DNA from: Nothopassalora personata
Taxonomy: Eukaryota > Ascomycota > Dothideomycetes > Mycosphaerellales > Mycosphaerellaceae
Length of the DNA stretch: 64,000 bases
Assembly: GCA_033816765.1 (NCBI GenBank)
Contig: CM066288.1
Coordinates: 992,001 to 1,056,000, forward strand
Direction of reading: 5' to 3'
Shown here one piece after another: positions 29,047 through 39,933 of the stretch; positions within the stretch are counted from its first letter, which is position 1; each line of letters begins with the position of its first letter. A program made the position numbers and the translations under genes. Below the pieces are notes generated by a model. That model ran no database searches. It saw only the letters and a list, made by a program, of their open reading frames with translations, and was not told the origin of the DNA.

Positions 29047-31473
29047 TCATCGCAACTTAAACTTCTGCCACAAGAACTTCTTCACCTGTTCATTTCCACA
29101 CTTTCCAACATCATTCCTTAAGCTCACGACCTGTCCAAACGAAGATTAGAACCCCTCTCTCTGTCCCAGAATGTCTCAGGGGAAGGGGGTTTAGTCGGGG
29201 TTGTTGTGAGAAGGGGGGGGGGGGGCGGTTTACCTTGAGACCATCCAAGCTTCTCGCTCTGGATCCCTGAACGTTAGTTCCCAAGCTCCACACGCGACAG
29301 TGTCCACAGGATCATGACTTACCTCGACAAAGCAACATATTCCTGGCCTTCTTCGAAGCTCTTCCCAAGATCGACAATCACTCTATTCAATGTCATACCT
29401 TGGCTCTGATCACAGGACCAGCACGAAACAGCACCAATGAAACAGAACCTTTCTCACCTTGTGTATCGTCATCGCCCATGCCGCAATCCGTGGAATCTGT
29501 GTCCTAACAAAAAGTGTATACTCTTTCTCATCCCCCAGCTCATTGACTTGACAATCTGCGTATATTGTCCGCTTCAAGCCATTGTCGAACTCAACAATAG
29601 GCCCCAACTTCGATGAATTGCGAGGATGCTGTATATATTATCGAATTTGCAGTTCTCGAAAGAAGGCATACTCTCCCCGCAGCTCTCCTTTCGTGTCCTG
29701 TTGAGGTTCAATTTCTCGCTTTAGACGACCGCTTTTTGATGAGGTCACTTGTCCAGGCGTTGACCTCACTGCTGGTGGACCGCCTGTGTCTCGGCCTGCT
29801 TTGGGCAACTTTGCGGGATCGAAGGGCTCGAAGCCGACGATTCTGCCTTGACTGCCATTAACCAGTCCGTTCGCAATGTCGAGGTTGACCAGCAACACGA
29901 CCAGCATACCTTGCTTGTACTCGACTAAGCTGTCTAAGCGATGCTCTCGTAGCGCTACAAGCGAGCCGTCGTAGGGATTGCGTTCACCTTTCGACCTAAG
30001 ATGTAGATGCTTCTCTTCGTTCCATCGAAAATGGTCTAGACAAGTGAAGCGGTGTTTTGCAGTCGTCAGCTTGTCGAACTCTGCCATTTTGATACGTCGC
30101 ACTTCTTCTCGTGTAGGAAACAATTTTACGGCGTTGCTCACGTGGCAAGGATGGTCCAACAGAAGCTTTCGGTCTGCTGTGGTCAACTCGGTCCCTATGC
30201 GCAGCTTTTGAAGGATCTTGATAAAGACTTGGTCGCTCTGACGATGTATGTTGGTTAAGTTGACGTGCTTGAATTTGCAATCTTCCCAGACTGTGCTTCG
30301 AAATGCCCACTTGTCGTCGTCGTTGGAATCACCGTGCAGGTGGCAACGATGAACCGTCCTGCCATCTGCCAAGATCTTCTGCGCCTGTTCGCGGCCACAC
30401 AGCATGCAGGACTGGAATGGCTTCACAGGCGGCAATTGGCAGAAGTCACCTGTGACAATAAGCTGGACTCCAGCGAATGGGTTGTTGTTGCCGCGAGCCT
30501 CCTTCATGATCGCGTCAAGTCTGGCGAGCGTATGATTCTCCACCATACTGATCTCATCTATTACGAGCACATCCGTGCCTTTGAGGCGGTTCCGTACGAA
30601 CTTGCCATGCGCAGCTTTCTTTAGCTCTGATATTGGCTTCTTCATATGAAGAGGCGTCCATCCCGCATACGTCCACGTAGTGCTCCCGTTAATATCGAGA
30701 GCAGCCCTGCCAGTAGGTGCGACAATGCGTACCACCTTGCCTCTGTCCCGTAAACGCGGTACGAATGCCTTTAGAACCGTCGATTTGCCGCAACCGGCAC
30801 TTCCAGTGTAGAAGACGTTGTGACCGGCCATAATCAGATCCACGACTTCTTGCTGTTCTTTACGCAACGTTGGCCCATCATTCGAGATTGGCATATGCAG
30901 ATTTGGCGGATTTGGCTGACTTGGTTTTACTTCTGCTGTAGCCGAACTCCTGGGCATGGGCGCAGGATACCCAGCTGGGGAAGGTGCATGTTTTGCATTC
31001 TGTGGCAAAGTCGCGCTTGAACCAGGCAGAGCCTTCCCCACGAGTGAAGTCTTCTCCGGAATCGCTCTGAGTGCCGAAGGCTGTGACATTCTTGCAGGCA
31101 CGCCGGAGCTGCGCGCGGGCCGGGAGATCTGCGAGCTTCGAGGAGGTACATCAGCGTCCTGTATCACAGAAGTCGGCCTTGACGAGGTCTGTGCATTGGC
31201 TGGAGGCCGCGTGCGTTGCACGGTCGATTTGACCACGCTAGACGTCTTCCGACCTGTCTTCGCCCGTTTGTCAGGCACGATGTGGTCTTCGTCGCTTGTC
31301 CGTGAACGGATCGCCGCGATCTTGGCTTGTATAACTTCAAGCTTGCCCTGCAATTGATCTTCATCCTCGGGGTCGTCGAGCAGCTCAATCACCTCAGATG
31401 CCTTTTGTGGCTCAGGCTCTGTCCGCTTTCTCTTCGTCGAATCGTCTGAAATCGGCTGTCTTTTGGGCGTCAT
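29047..31473 (-). CDS. PIF1/RRM3-family DNA helicase, interrupted by one in-frame TAA
   Basis: Four exons, 31473-29458, 29405-29323, 29258-29234 and 29130-29047, close in phase to 736 codons with all splice sites intact. Codon 612 (29640-29638) is TAA. The N-terminal 240 residues are disordered with PKRQ and KRKR basic patches. Helicase motifs: GSAGCGKSTVLKAFVPRL (Walker A), VLVIDEISMV (Walker B), LIVTGDFCQLPP (III), then after the stop TIYADCQVNELGDE, AWAMTIHK/SQGMTLNRVIVDLG and VALSRARSLDGLKV. PIF1 helicases unwind G-quadruplexes and replication barriers in the nucleus or mitochondria. As written, translation would end before the last motifs. A 120-nt in-frame intron 29629-29748 (GTGACC...ATACAG) could remove the stop but has a weak donor and branch point. 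Otherwise this is a recent pseudogene or contains a sequence error. Confidence 0.85.
29213..29225. repeat. Run of 13 G (13 C on the coding strand) inside a helicase-gene intron
   Basis: A homopolymer begins eight bases after the GT of the third intron of the PIF1-like gene. It may be length-variable or a sequencing trouble spot. Confidence 0.85.
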
Positions 31474-31478
31474 ATTTT

Positions 31479-31973
31479 TCAGAAAAATAAGACCAGAGGT
31501 GGGCGTCCCGCTACCGATCTGGCGGGAACCTGCGTGGATGGTGTAGGCTGCGGCGGCGCCACCGGGTTGAACAATCCCCGCGCGCCAACGAGGGCAATCA
31601 ACCTCTCCTCGCACTTCTTGAGATGGGCGATTTGAGGTATGTTGATTTGAAGTCGTAGTTGTATCGCTAGAATGTGTTCTGTAGCCTGTTCTGTAGTCGC
31701 CGATATGCCGCAGTGAGCATCCGAGGTGTTGTCCAGTTTGAGGATCCTGTGGTCACTTGTAGAGATTGATTCCCGAACCTGCAAATCTGCTCTAAGCCAT
31801 GTGATCTGTTCTTCCATACTCAACGCCGAGTACTGCTGCAGGAGCCATGTGCCCGTATTCGTCAGATGACACTCGGATAGCGTGGTGGATGCGCCATTCA
31901 GCACCCCTGATCCGTCCGGGCATGGTATATACGTAGTCTGATGCATGGCCATGTTGCATTCTCGCGTAGACAT
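31479..31973 (-). CDS. Hypothetical protein, 164 residues
   Basis: An uninterrupted frame directly upstream of the PIF1-like gene, ending only five bases before that gene's ATG. The middle part is helical and could form a coiled coil (MEEQITWLRADLQVRESIS, HILAIQLRLQINIPQIAHL, EERLIALVGAR), and the tail is Pro-rich. No family is recognised. It may be a real small gene, or a 5' part of the helicase transcript; the two frames differ, so a direct fusion is not supported. The start could also be the internal Met at 31949. Confidence 0.4.
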   Translation of the reverse strand: MSTRECNMAMHQTTYIPCPDGSGVLNGASTTLSECHLTNTGTWLLQQYSALSMEEQITWLRADLQVRESISTSDHRILKLDNTSDAHCGISATTEQATEHILAIQLRLQINIPQIAHLKKCEERLIALVGARGLFNPVAPPQPTPSTQVPARSVAGRPPLVLFF

Positions 31974-32471
31974 CCAGTGAAGGTGGTTCAGGAAATTACA
32001 TCTATTGTGGCCGTCTGCTTTCCAAGAAGAGGGTTATCTATCTCGACGACTTCCAGCAGAGACAATGGCCGATTGCCGCGACTATGTATCCCAGAAAAGT
32101 ACTATACCAGTCTGGCATGCATGATGTGTGGTGGAACAGGGTCGTGGTTGGCTGAGATGGACGCGACGCCAAGTTCGGACAAAAAGTTCGTGTATGCTTC
32201 GTGATGAGCGTCAGTCAAAAGGATAATGTACGCACTGCAAAGTGCCGTGAACGGCAGGTCGCCAGCACGGCGTATGATATCGACGATGCCCTAGGGCGTT
32301 GACTCGAAGCTTGTGCATTTGATATCTGTATCCTGTATTATATGCTACACCCAAATGCGCTTCCATGCCCAATGCAACCCTCTTTACGCCGCGCTCGTAT
32401 GGACACCGCTCACGATCCTGGGTATCATTTCGTCATTCGTCACTCGTAGCTTGCCGCTTAGTCGACCAGTA
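31974..32471. other. Intergenic interval
   Basis: About 500 bp with no recognisable gene or repeat. Confidence 0.45.
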
Positions 32472-33636
32472 CTAGTAGTCGAGTCGCAGTTTTTCCACCA
32501 CTCTTAGCACACTGATGCTGAAGCACAACAGCCATGCCACCAAAGCCACAAACAACACTCCTGTTAGTGCTCTCTGCTTAGCACATATCCCTGGATTGTT
32601 GGGACATGTCTGAGCTATCTGTACAGGAAAGTCTCCGACCATCCGGGCTGATATATCGTAGCAAGCCCAGCTGTCGTCCTCGAGGGCGCTGAAAGCCAAG
32701 GACAAGTTGCTGGCGGAGAAAACGATGAAGTATAGATCACAAAGGAGAAGTAGCGTCTTTGCTGCAACGGAGCGCAACCCAAGTCTGAAGACTGTTAGTA
32801 CATCTTTAACATAACGCAGAGATGGCTCGTACTTACGGTTTGCTCATGTATTCGTCCCATGTGACGTACGCAATGTACGGCACAGCAATGGAACCCACAA
32901 GAATGCCCATATACGTAGAAGCTCGTGGCCCGCATTGGTTGTTCGGATCAGGATCCTCGTTGACCTTGTGAACAGATGAAAGAATCGTCCCAGCGACACC
33001 GGCGGCAGCGGCAGAGAACGTAAGAATCGTCAATCGAAAGACCAGAGGCACGAATGCGTTCTTCAAGAGCATTCTCTGCGTTGTTGTCAGCCACGTCTAT
33101 GTTCCTGGTGATGTGGGCGTCTCCAAGACTGGATCAGTACTCACCCAGAAGAACTTGACTGTCCTCTCCTGTCTCTCCGGGCTGATAAGCCATTTCCCCA
33201 AGAACGCAATACCCTGCATGCCTGTTTGTCCTGCCTTTGCCTGCGGGTTGATCTCATCCTCTTCTTTCCATCCTCTCGTGAATATAGGCGTATTCTCTGC
33301 CATCCAACGCGCATCCCTGATGATTCCCTCCCCTCTGTGTTCTCGCGGATTAGGTCCAGATTGCATGAACGGGATCCATCGCGTCTGATGGTCTGCTATC
33401 GGCATCGACAGAAGACCTGGCTCCGCCGTCCGAAACGCATCCCATTTCCGCCCTGGTTCGTACTTTGTCGGTGGTTTATAATGTCGTGTATTCGGTACTG
33501 ATGGTTCTGGTGCGAGGAATGACGCTTTTTCGTCGCCGTCGTTGATGTGTACCCATGGCGGTATCGTCCCGGCTTGATGCCGACCCGTCTCGTCTTCCTT
33601 GAGGGGCGGCGACACAACGGTGCCAGGGAGTGGCAT
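32472..33636 (-). CDS. Four-helix membrane protein resembling Srf1, regulator of phospholipase D
   Basis: Three exons, 33636-33145, 33075-32837 and 32784-32472, join in phase to 347 residues. Introns have GTGAGT and GTAAGT donors with GCTGAC and TACTAAC branch points. The first 165 residues are polar and Pro-rich. Four hydrophobic segments follow: FVPLVFRLTILTFSAAAAGV, TYMGILVGSIAVPYIAYV, LLLLCDLYFIVFSASNLSLA and ALTGVLFVALVAWLLCFSIS. Between the third and fourth is a luminal or extracellular loop with paired cysteines (CPNNPGIC). This layout matches fungal Srf1-like proteins, which in yeast modulate Spo14 phospholipase D and choline toxicity. The name rests on general resemblance, so treat the function as a suggestion; the gene model is strong. 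Confidence 0.85.
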
Positions 33637-34170
33637 TCTCCTCTTCCAACTCGCTCACCCTGGCGCCCGCGGTTGCCTCGGGGCTCTCGCCACACAATAC
33701 ACCGCCACGCGACACTCTCCCGCAACGTGGTGCAACGTGGGCGTGGGCGTGGACGGAGCAGGATGGAGGTGAAGTATAGTCGTTAAGACTGGCAATTGAC
33801 TTTAGCGTCGATCTTAGGCATTTGATGAGTAGCGGCTACCAGCCGCGCTATTTGCAGTTAAGGCACCCGTGACATCTCTGCCGAGCCACGTAAAGCAGGT
33901 TTCAGCTGACTCGAAGACTGCTGGGCACCTCTAAGCAGACGACGAATCCGTCACAATGCATTAGAGCTTACACGCCGAGGCTTAAGTCGTCTGGAAATGG
34001 ACTTGACATGAATCCAATGAAGTACCGTATGTGATCAAGGTCAACAGACTGTGCAATTCCAGCATCCAACGATACCAGTACTGTGCACGATTACATGACT
34101 ATGGTATTGACTCCTGCGCTCATCTGTGGTAACGCCGGTCTTCTCATGCAAACGACTATCATTAACTGCA
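33637..34170. other. Intergenic interval
   Basis: About 530 bp between the SRF1-like 5' end and the sugar transporter 3' end. No gene seen; it includes the SRF1-like promoter. Confidence 0.5.
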
Positions 34171-35979
34171 TTACTCTTCCAAAGTCTTGGTCGGCACACG
34201 CTCAACGGGAGCGCCAGCCGCCCTCTCCGCATCGCTGCTGTTCCTTCCACTGGTGAAGGCACTGTTCGCCTCCTTTGGCACCTGGCTCCCGTCCCACTTG
34301 GCGCTAGTGATGGGGTTGACCTTGAGGACGTACATGGTGTCAATTTCCTCAAGGGACCTGTCCTTGCTCTCAATGACGAAGAAGAACACAATGAGCACGA
34401 GTGCAAGGCAGCACCCAGCGAAGACCAGACCGTAGAGGTAGTCGATGGCGTCGGTGATGAATCGGGTAAAGAATGATATCAAGAAGTTCCAGAGCCAGTT
34501 CGATGCCGTTGCCAAAGCCATGCAGGGCGCACGGTACTTGGATGGGTACCTCAAAGCAAAGGTCAGTATTTGTCAAATACATAGGAAGGTGTCTGGAACT
34601 TACATCTCTCCGACGACAGCCCATACGATAGGCCCCCAGGTGGTGGCGAATGCTGCAATGAAGAGGCAGGAGAAGACGATGAGGACGTTGCCTGGACCTG
34701 GAGTCGCCTGAGGGTTGTTCTGGTCCAGCGCAAAGTGGCCGACAAAGGAGTAGACCATGAAGCACATAAACATCCATGCGGCACCGACCATGAGGGCGTT
34801 GCGGCGACCGCACTTCTGCACAACGTAGAGGCCACCGAAAGTGCATGCCACGTTTACAGTTCCGAGGATGATCTGGGTAACGTAGCTGTCATTGAGGCCA
34901 GTGGCTTTGAAGATCGTGGTACCATAGTAGAAGCTGTAGGAAATGATGGTAAGTCTGGCTACTTTCTCCTAGGACACTTTTGGGCGGGACTTACAAGAAG
35001 TTGGCACCAGTAAGTTGCTGACCGGCTTGCAGTACGATACCGAGTACAACACGGTAAAACATACGTGGACCAGTCAGGAACTCGTGCCACTTTCCAACAC
35101 CACCTGCATGCTCCTCGTCAAGCTTGACGCGGATGTCGCTTACCAAGATGTTGACCTCGCGCGAGTCTGGAGCAAGGCCACCAAGTTTCGCGATCGTTGT
35201 GCGAGCCTCTTCCTCACGGCCGACTCTGTATGCGTAACGAGGCGATTCTGGGAGGAACAAGATACCAGCACCGAGAATCAAGGCCCACAAGAAGGAAAGA
35301 CCATTGGGAATGCGCCATGATGCACTGCTGGAATCGTTGTGTGTTCCGTAGCAGACCATCTCGGCAGTCCAGATACCAAGTGTGATGAACAGCTGGTAGG
35401 AAGAGACCAGCACGCCGCGAATGCGGGCTGGCGAGCTCTCGGACTGGTACATCGGCACAAGCACCGACAGGGCACCAATTCCAAGACCGTTGACGAGACG
35501 TCCAATGGCAAACTGGTACCAAGCGGTGTCGGAGGAGATCTCGATGACAGTCCCCACGCAGCAGAAGAATGCGGACGCCGAGATTGAAAGCTTTCGTCCA
35601 ATGATATCGGCCATCTGTCCAGAGATCAAGGCGCCGAAGAGGCATCCAATGCAGAGAAGACCGGTGATTGTTCCTTGACGTGCAGCAGAGAAGACAATAG
35701 GACCCTCGTCTTGTATTTGACCGAATCGTCGACCGTAGTTCTCCATCTCGAAAAAGCCGCTTATCTGACCTGAGACATAACCGAACCTGGAGCAGTGTTG
35801 TCAGCGAACCTCGCGGGATGCTTCTGGTCGACTTACATGAAGCCACCGATACTGGCAACCAGTCCGAGGTATACGGCCATGAAAGTGACCTTGCCACTAA
35901 CAGGCTCAGGGGAAGCCGTCTTCTCCAGTTGGTTGGCATGTTGAGCCTCTCGCTCAGTCCTCTTGAGGAAAGGCATCAT
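34171..35979 (-). CDS. MFS sugar transporter (sugar porter family)
   Basis: Four exons, 35979-35837, 35786-34995, 34933-34604 and 34549-34171, join in phase to 547 residues. All donors are GTAAGT. Twelve membrane segments are visible. Family signatures include the loop motif DIIGRKLS, GRLVNGLGIGALSVLVPMYQ (the PROSITE sugar-transport type with Gly-Arg start), PESPRYAYRVGREEEA after helix 6, the QQLTGANFFFYYGT helix 7 motif created by splicing, and MYPSKYRAP after helix 10. These carriers move hexoses or quinate-like compounds across the plasma membrane with protons or by facilitation; substrate is undetermined. Two adjacent ATGs (35979 and 35976) are both usable. Confidence 0.94.
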
Positions 35980-37539
35980 TGCTCAGCAGGACCACGACTG
36001 AGGTTGTTGAAAAGGGTGGGAAATGAGAGGGAGTGAAAGAGAAAGCACGCGGATTGGCAGCCTTTTTATGCTCTCCAACATCCGACCACTACGCGCCGCA
36101 ACATGGCCGCTGGAGTCGCGGGGCCTCATACTGGGAGGCCCGTGGTCAGCCCCATTGTCAGAATGCAACTCTGGCGGGCACACGAGTTGCAGAGCTTGTC
36201 GTCTCCGTCGTGTCTGTGCTCGGCTGAAGCGTGTTCGGACCAAGTGCTATAGTACTCTCATGTCGAGAGATGGGTCTCTTCTGCGCGCTCGAAGTGGGCC
36301 GCGGCAGAAAAGATCCGCGAAGTGAACGGGTAGTGGTCTTATCAGATCAGACATACATGGCAATGGTACCCGTTCTGGACAGGAGCGGCAGTGGACAGGC
36401 CGATTATTTCAGCAATTCAAGCGCGCTGTACAGCGCGAGTACAACCACTGCATGGGCATGTTTTTCGGTGCTTGAGTGAAGCTTCTGCTTGTGTGAACCA
36501 CAATAGTTTCTGGCCCAGGCGGTTTAGCAAATTCTCTCTGCCGCGCCGAGAGCCGAGTCGATGTCTGACGACATGTGGCTGTGGATCGTTGCGCGAAAAC
36601 AAACAGGGTTTGATGCTGGTCTGATAGAAAGATTCTGTTCAGAAGCTGGACGTGTCACGCCGTTCATGTTTGATGTACTCTCGGGACATGGTCGTTGGAG
36701 CGGCCCGTGTGCATTAGCCTCCGGCAGCGCAGAGCAGAGCCTCTGCAGATCGACTTCAACGTGCTCTCATCTTTACTCGATATTTTCTTATTACGGACAG
36801 GAGTTGAGATGCTGACAGCTGAGCGCGAACGACGTGTCACAAGCGCTTGGAGGAACTCTTCCGCTCCTGGACCGCACTTCATAGATTTGATACAGGAGAC
36901 AGTGGGCCACTCGGTACTGTTTTTCGATACCGCCGTGAAGTGGCCGACACTCGGCCCACATTCAACATCGGCCGTCGGCTCCCTATAGAGGGCGAAATTC
37001 GGAATCGGGTAGGCCATTATCTGCAGGATAGGACGTTGACTTTCCGTTCGAGGCAACGATTGACTTGACGCATACCCAGACTGCGGCTAGCAAAATGCAA
37101 CAGGAATACGAAGAACGTTGCTTGTTGCAGAGTTGCGGCGGGAGCCGGAGTCCTGAACCATATGGATCATGCCGCCTTTCGTAGCCCTATATGATGCGTG
37201 TTACCACGAGATCGAATGACCATGATCGGCTGTGTCGCGTGTTCAATGCGTAGGCACATCCACATCCCTTAATCATGGCTACCACGGCAGACCAAGTCGG
37301 GTAAGATGTACAGTACTGAACGTGAATTCTCCCAGCATATTCCTCCTGCATTGCCTGCTTTCCGTTGTATGCAACGTGCTGCTATTCTGTACACTATTGT
37401 GCCACTTTCACGAAGGATCTGATCAACGATGCAGCAGCTCTACCGGCGACGCCTCGCCCCAGTCTATCCAGTATGCTTCCCTCAAAACCCAGTCTTACTG
37501 AGCACTTCGTCGGCTCAAACAACAGTACGAAAATCATGG
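35980..37539. other. Gene-poor interval upstream of the sugar transporter
   Basis: About 1.56 kb. Open frames are short and overlapping. A Cys/Arg-rich stretch near 36175-36240 recalls a zinc-cluster motif, but its spacing is wrong and no protein continues from it. It probably includes the long promoter typical of nutrient-regulated transporter genes. Confidence 0.5.
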
Positions 37540-38757
37540 CTAAACTGTCAGCTTCGCCACTCCTTCAGCTGCCGAATCAGCATCCCGGGTCAGTGTTGGC
37601 GTGGCAGTACCGTTCGCTTGCTCCGATTGTTGTTGAAGAGAGGGCTGGTTGCCTCCTCGCAGATACTCCTCGTATTCACCAATTTTCTTGCCGCCAGCCT
37701 CCCATCGCTTGCGATATGCATCTTGCCTCTTCTTGCACTCCTCATCAAACGCGGGCCAGTAAACCGCATGGTCGTACTCAAAGTTGAGATCGCCGCCCTC
37801 GTCCTTCCAGAGCTGCTCGACAGGAATGTACGTTCGGAGATCCTCGTTGAACTTCATCTTCTCCCTTGTAACGGGGTCGATGAAAGGACTGATCAGCTTG
37901 AAGAAGGTATTGACATACCATGGCGTTTTGCTGATCAATGCCCTGCCCAGGCGCTCAGGGTTGTGTCCCTGTAGGATGTTCAGAACTGCTCTTGCTTGAC
38001 CAACTGACGGGACGTTGCCACTAGCAGCGCCTGCGAAGTTAATGACAAGAGCACTGTTCTCAACACCTGCCGGCATCATGTCGATGGTGCGATCGAGCAT
38101 GTAGCACAGGTGATGTATCTGTCTATCCGACATCTTGGTATTCTGCTTTCCAGGATTGAGGTATAGACATGGCCTTCCGTCGTTGTCAAAGCCAAGCTGT
38201 ACCTGCTTTCCCGTCTCGTTCTCGGGGCTGATGTAGTCGTGGGTGAAAGTGTCTGCGCCATACTCTCTTCGCCAGCTCAAAGTCTCTTGTAGTCTCCTCA
38301 CAGCATCGGCAGTCTTCCACTTTGTCGCACGTAGATATCGGAGTAAGCACTCTCTGGTCAAGAACATGCGCTCGTGCTCCTCAAGCGGCGCTTGCGCAGC
38401 ACCCTTGGCGGTCGAGGTAGGAATCTTTGTCCATTGCGACACCTGGTCAAGGACTGTGGTATACTTCGTCTCTTGCTCGGCCGTGAGCTTGGGCTGTGGT
38501 GCAATCTTGCTGTGTCGTGACGGCTTCGGGATCGGGGTCTTCAATGGGCCGTTGACAGGCGGTGTCCACTCTTCCTCTTCTCGCTCAGCACCTGCTGTCG
38601 TCTGCGTAGCACTGCTGGCTGGGGTATCTGACGTCTGGAGCTGGGACGAACCAGCAGAAATAGTAGACGCCGGTCGAGAGTTGTCGTCTGTTGTTCCGTT
38701 CATCTTTGGCCTGATGTTCTCGTTTCCAATGGCGCCACTCTGTCCGTTCTCGGTCAT
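37540..38757 (-). CDS. SEC14/CRAL-TRIO phospholipid-transfer protein (PDR16/17-like)
   Basis: Single exon of 405 residues. The first 90 residues are disordered. CRAL-TRIO-N follows as LLRYLRATKWKTADAVRRL and LSWRREYGAD. The lipid-binding CRAL-TRIO domain begins QLGFDNDGRPCLYLNPGKQN, contains LVINFAGAASGNVPSVGQA and HNPERLGRALISKTPWYVNTF, and ends FIDPVTREKMKFNEDL and GGDLNFEYDHAVYW. The PGKQN segment is characteristic of the Pdr16/Pdr17 subgroup, which transfers phosphatidylinositol and sterols at the ER, lipid droplets and endosomes and influences azole tolerance in yeast. The subgroup is inferred from that motif. The C-terminal 50 residues are polar. Confidence 0.92.
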   Translation of the reverse strand: MTENGQSGAIGNENIRPKMNGTTDDNSRPASTISAGSSQLQTSDTPASSATQTTAGAEREEEEWTPPVNGPLKTPIPKPSRHSKIAPQPKLTAEQETKYTTVLDQVSQWTKIPTSTAKGAAQAPLEEHERMFLTRECLLRYLRATKWKTADAVRRLQETLSWRREYGADTFTHDYISPENETGKQVQLGFDNDGRPCLYLNPGKQNTKMSDRQIHHLCYMLDRTIDMMPAGVENSALVINFAGAASGNVPSVGQARAVLNILQGHNPERLGRALISKTPWYVNTFFKLISPFIDPVTREKMKFNEDLRTYIPVEQLWKDEGGDLNFEYDHAVYWPAFDEECKKRQDAYRKRWEAGGKKIGEYEEYLRGGNQPSLQQQSEQANGTATPTLTRDADSAAEGVAKLTV

Positions 38758-39900
38758 CCTGCTGGCTTCTGTATGTGTCGGCGGGTTCCAAGGACTGTGC
38801 AGTGGCAGAAAGTAGAAACGAGCGGACGACCTGAACTAAGCAGGTTAGCATGTATCAGGAGGAAGGAAGGAGGTGTGGGAGGTCGCGGGCGATGGGTAGT
38901 GCAGCCCTACTTGTGCTCTGCTCGTCTAACAATACATGTACATTGAATTAGCTTTTGCAACCTTGATCGCGATTTTGGCTTCGCTGAGAGAGTTCGCGCT
39001 GGCAGGAAGCACGATATCTTCCTCTTCACACCCGAGGATTCATGCAATCCTATAGACTTATGCTATCCTGGCCTATCCGCACGTATCGAAGCCGAGCATC
39101 CGAAGCCGTTTGAATTGTGACGTGCGTGGATGCAACGAGGATCCGTGAGCCATCTGGGAGCTGTCGAGCAAACCCTTTTGCTTTGTCGCCGGATGGGAAG
39201 CAATCAGTTGTTTAATTGATGGACACTTTGATCAATAGACAGCTGTCGGCAAATCGAGATCAAAACAGTACCGTCGACCGCAGTGCAATAAACAATGTTC
39301 TGAATTGCGCGAAACCGTTCGCATTTCGCCAAACTCATTATACCAAAACCGGAGGCAAGCCGATCAAATGGTGCAAGGTTCTTACGGCGAGTAGGGCGCG
39401 TCATGGTTCACACTCGCGGAAGACTCGAAAGTCAATCACTTGCCTGTGCTCGTTGTGTTGCAGTTGATTCCGCTGACATGTGATATTTCAAGCCTGAGGC
39501 ATCGCTCTCGAGGGCAAGCCCGACATGGGTTGCATCTGTATAGCATGGCGCCCCATATGCAGGGCCAAGGTGATGCTCTGCGCAGAAACGGCTACAAGTC
39601 TCCATTCAAAGGCAGTCTGAAGACAGTCAGTGTAGCGTTATACTGCACCGGCAAGAGCTCCTGCAGCTGAACCCTCAGACTCGAAGCTTTGACGAAATTA
39701 GGTCTAAAGAACATGTGTCTTTCCAGAAAGTAAGTCCTCAGTCGTCGGAAGACAGAAGAACACCTTACACTTCATAAGCGCCACGCACACCACACTTCGA
39801 CATCGCCTACTCCCTGTTCCAGCTCTCTAATATCCCGACGGCACACGGCTTTCAATGCCTCGATAAACCCCAGCACGAGCGACAAGCGTCAACGGCACGA
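38758..39900. other. Divergent intergenic interval between the SEC14-type gene and LHS1
   Basis: About 1.1 kb containing both promoters. No gene or repeat recognised, and no clear unfolded-protein-response element was found by eye. Confidence 0.5.
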
Positions 39901-39933
39901 ATGCAAACTTATCTTCTTGTCACAACACACACA

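Noticed and set aside
36023..36325. Cys/Arg-rich stretch suggesting a Zn(II)2Cys6 transcription factor near the sugar transporter
   Set aside because: The cysteine spacing (C-x2-C-x5-C, then a single distant C) does not fit the zinc cluster, and no regulator-type protein follows on any frame.
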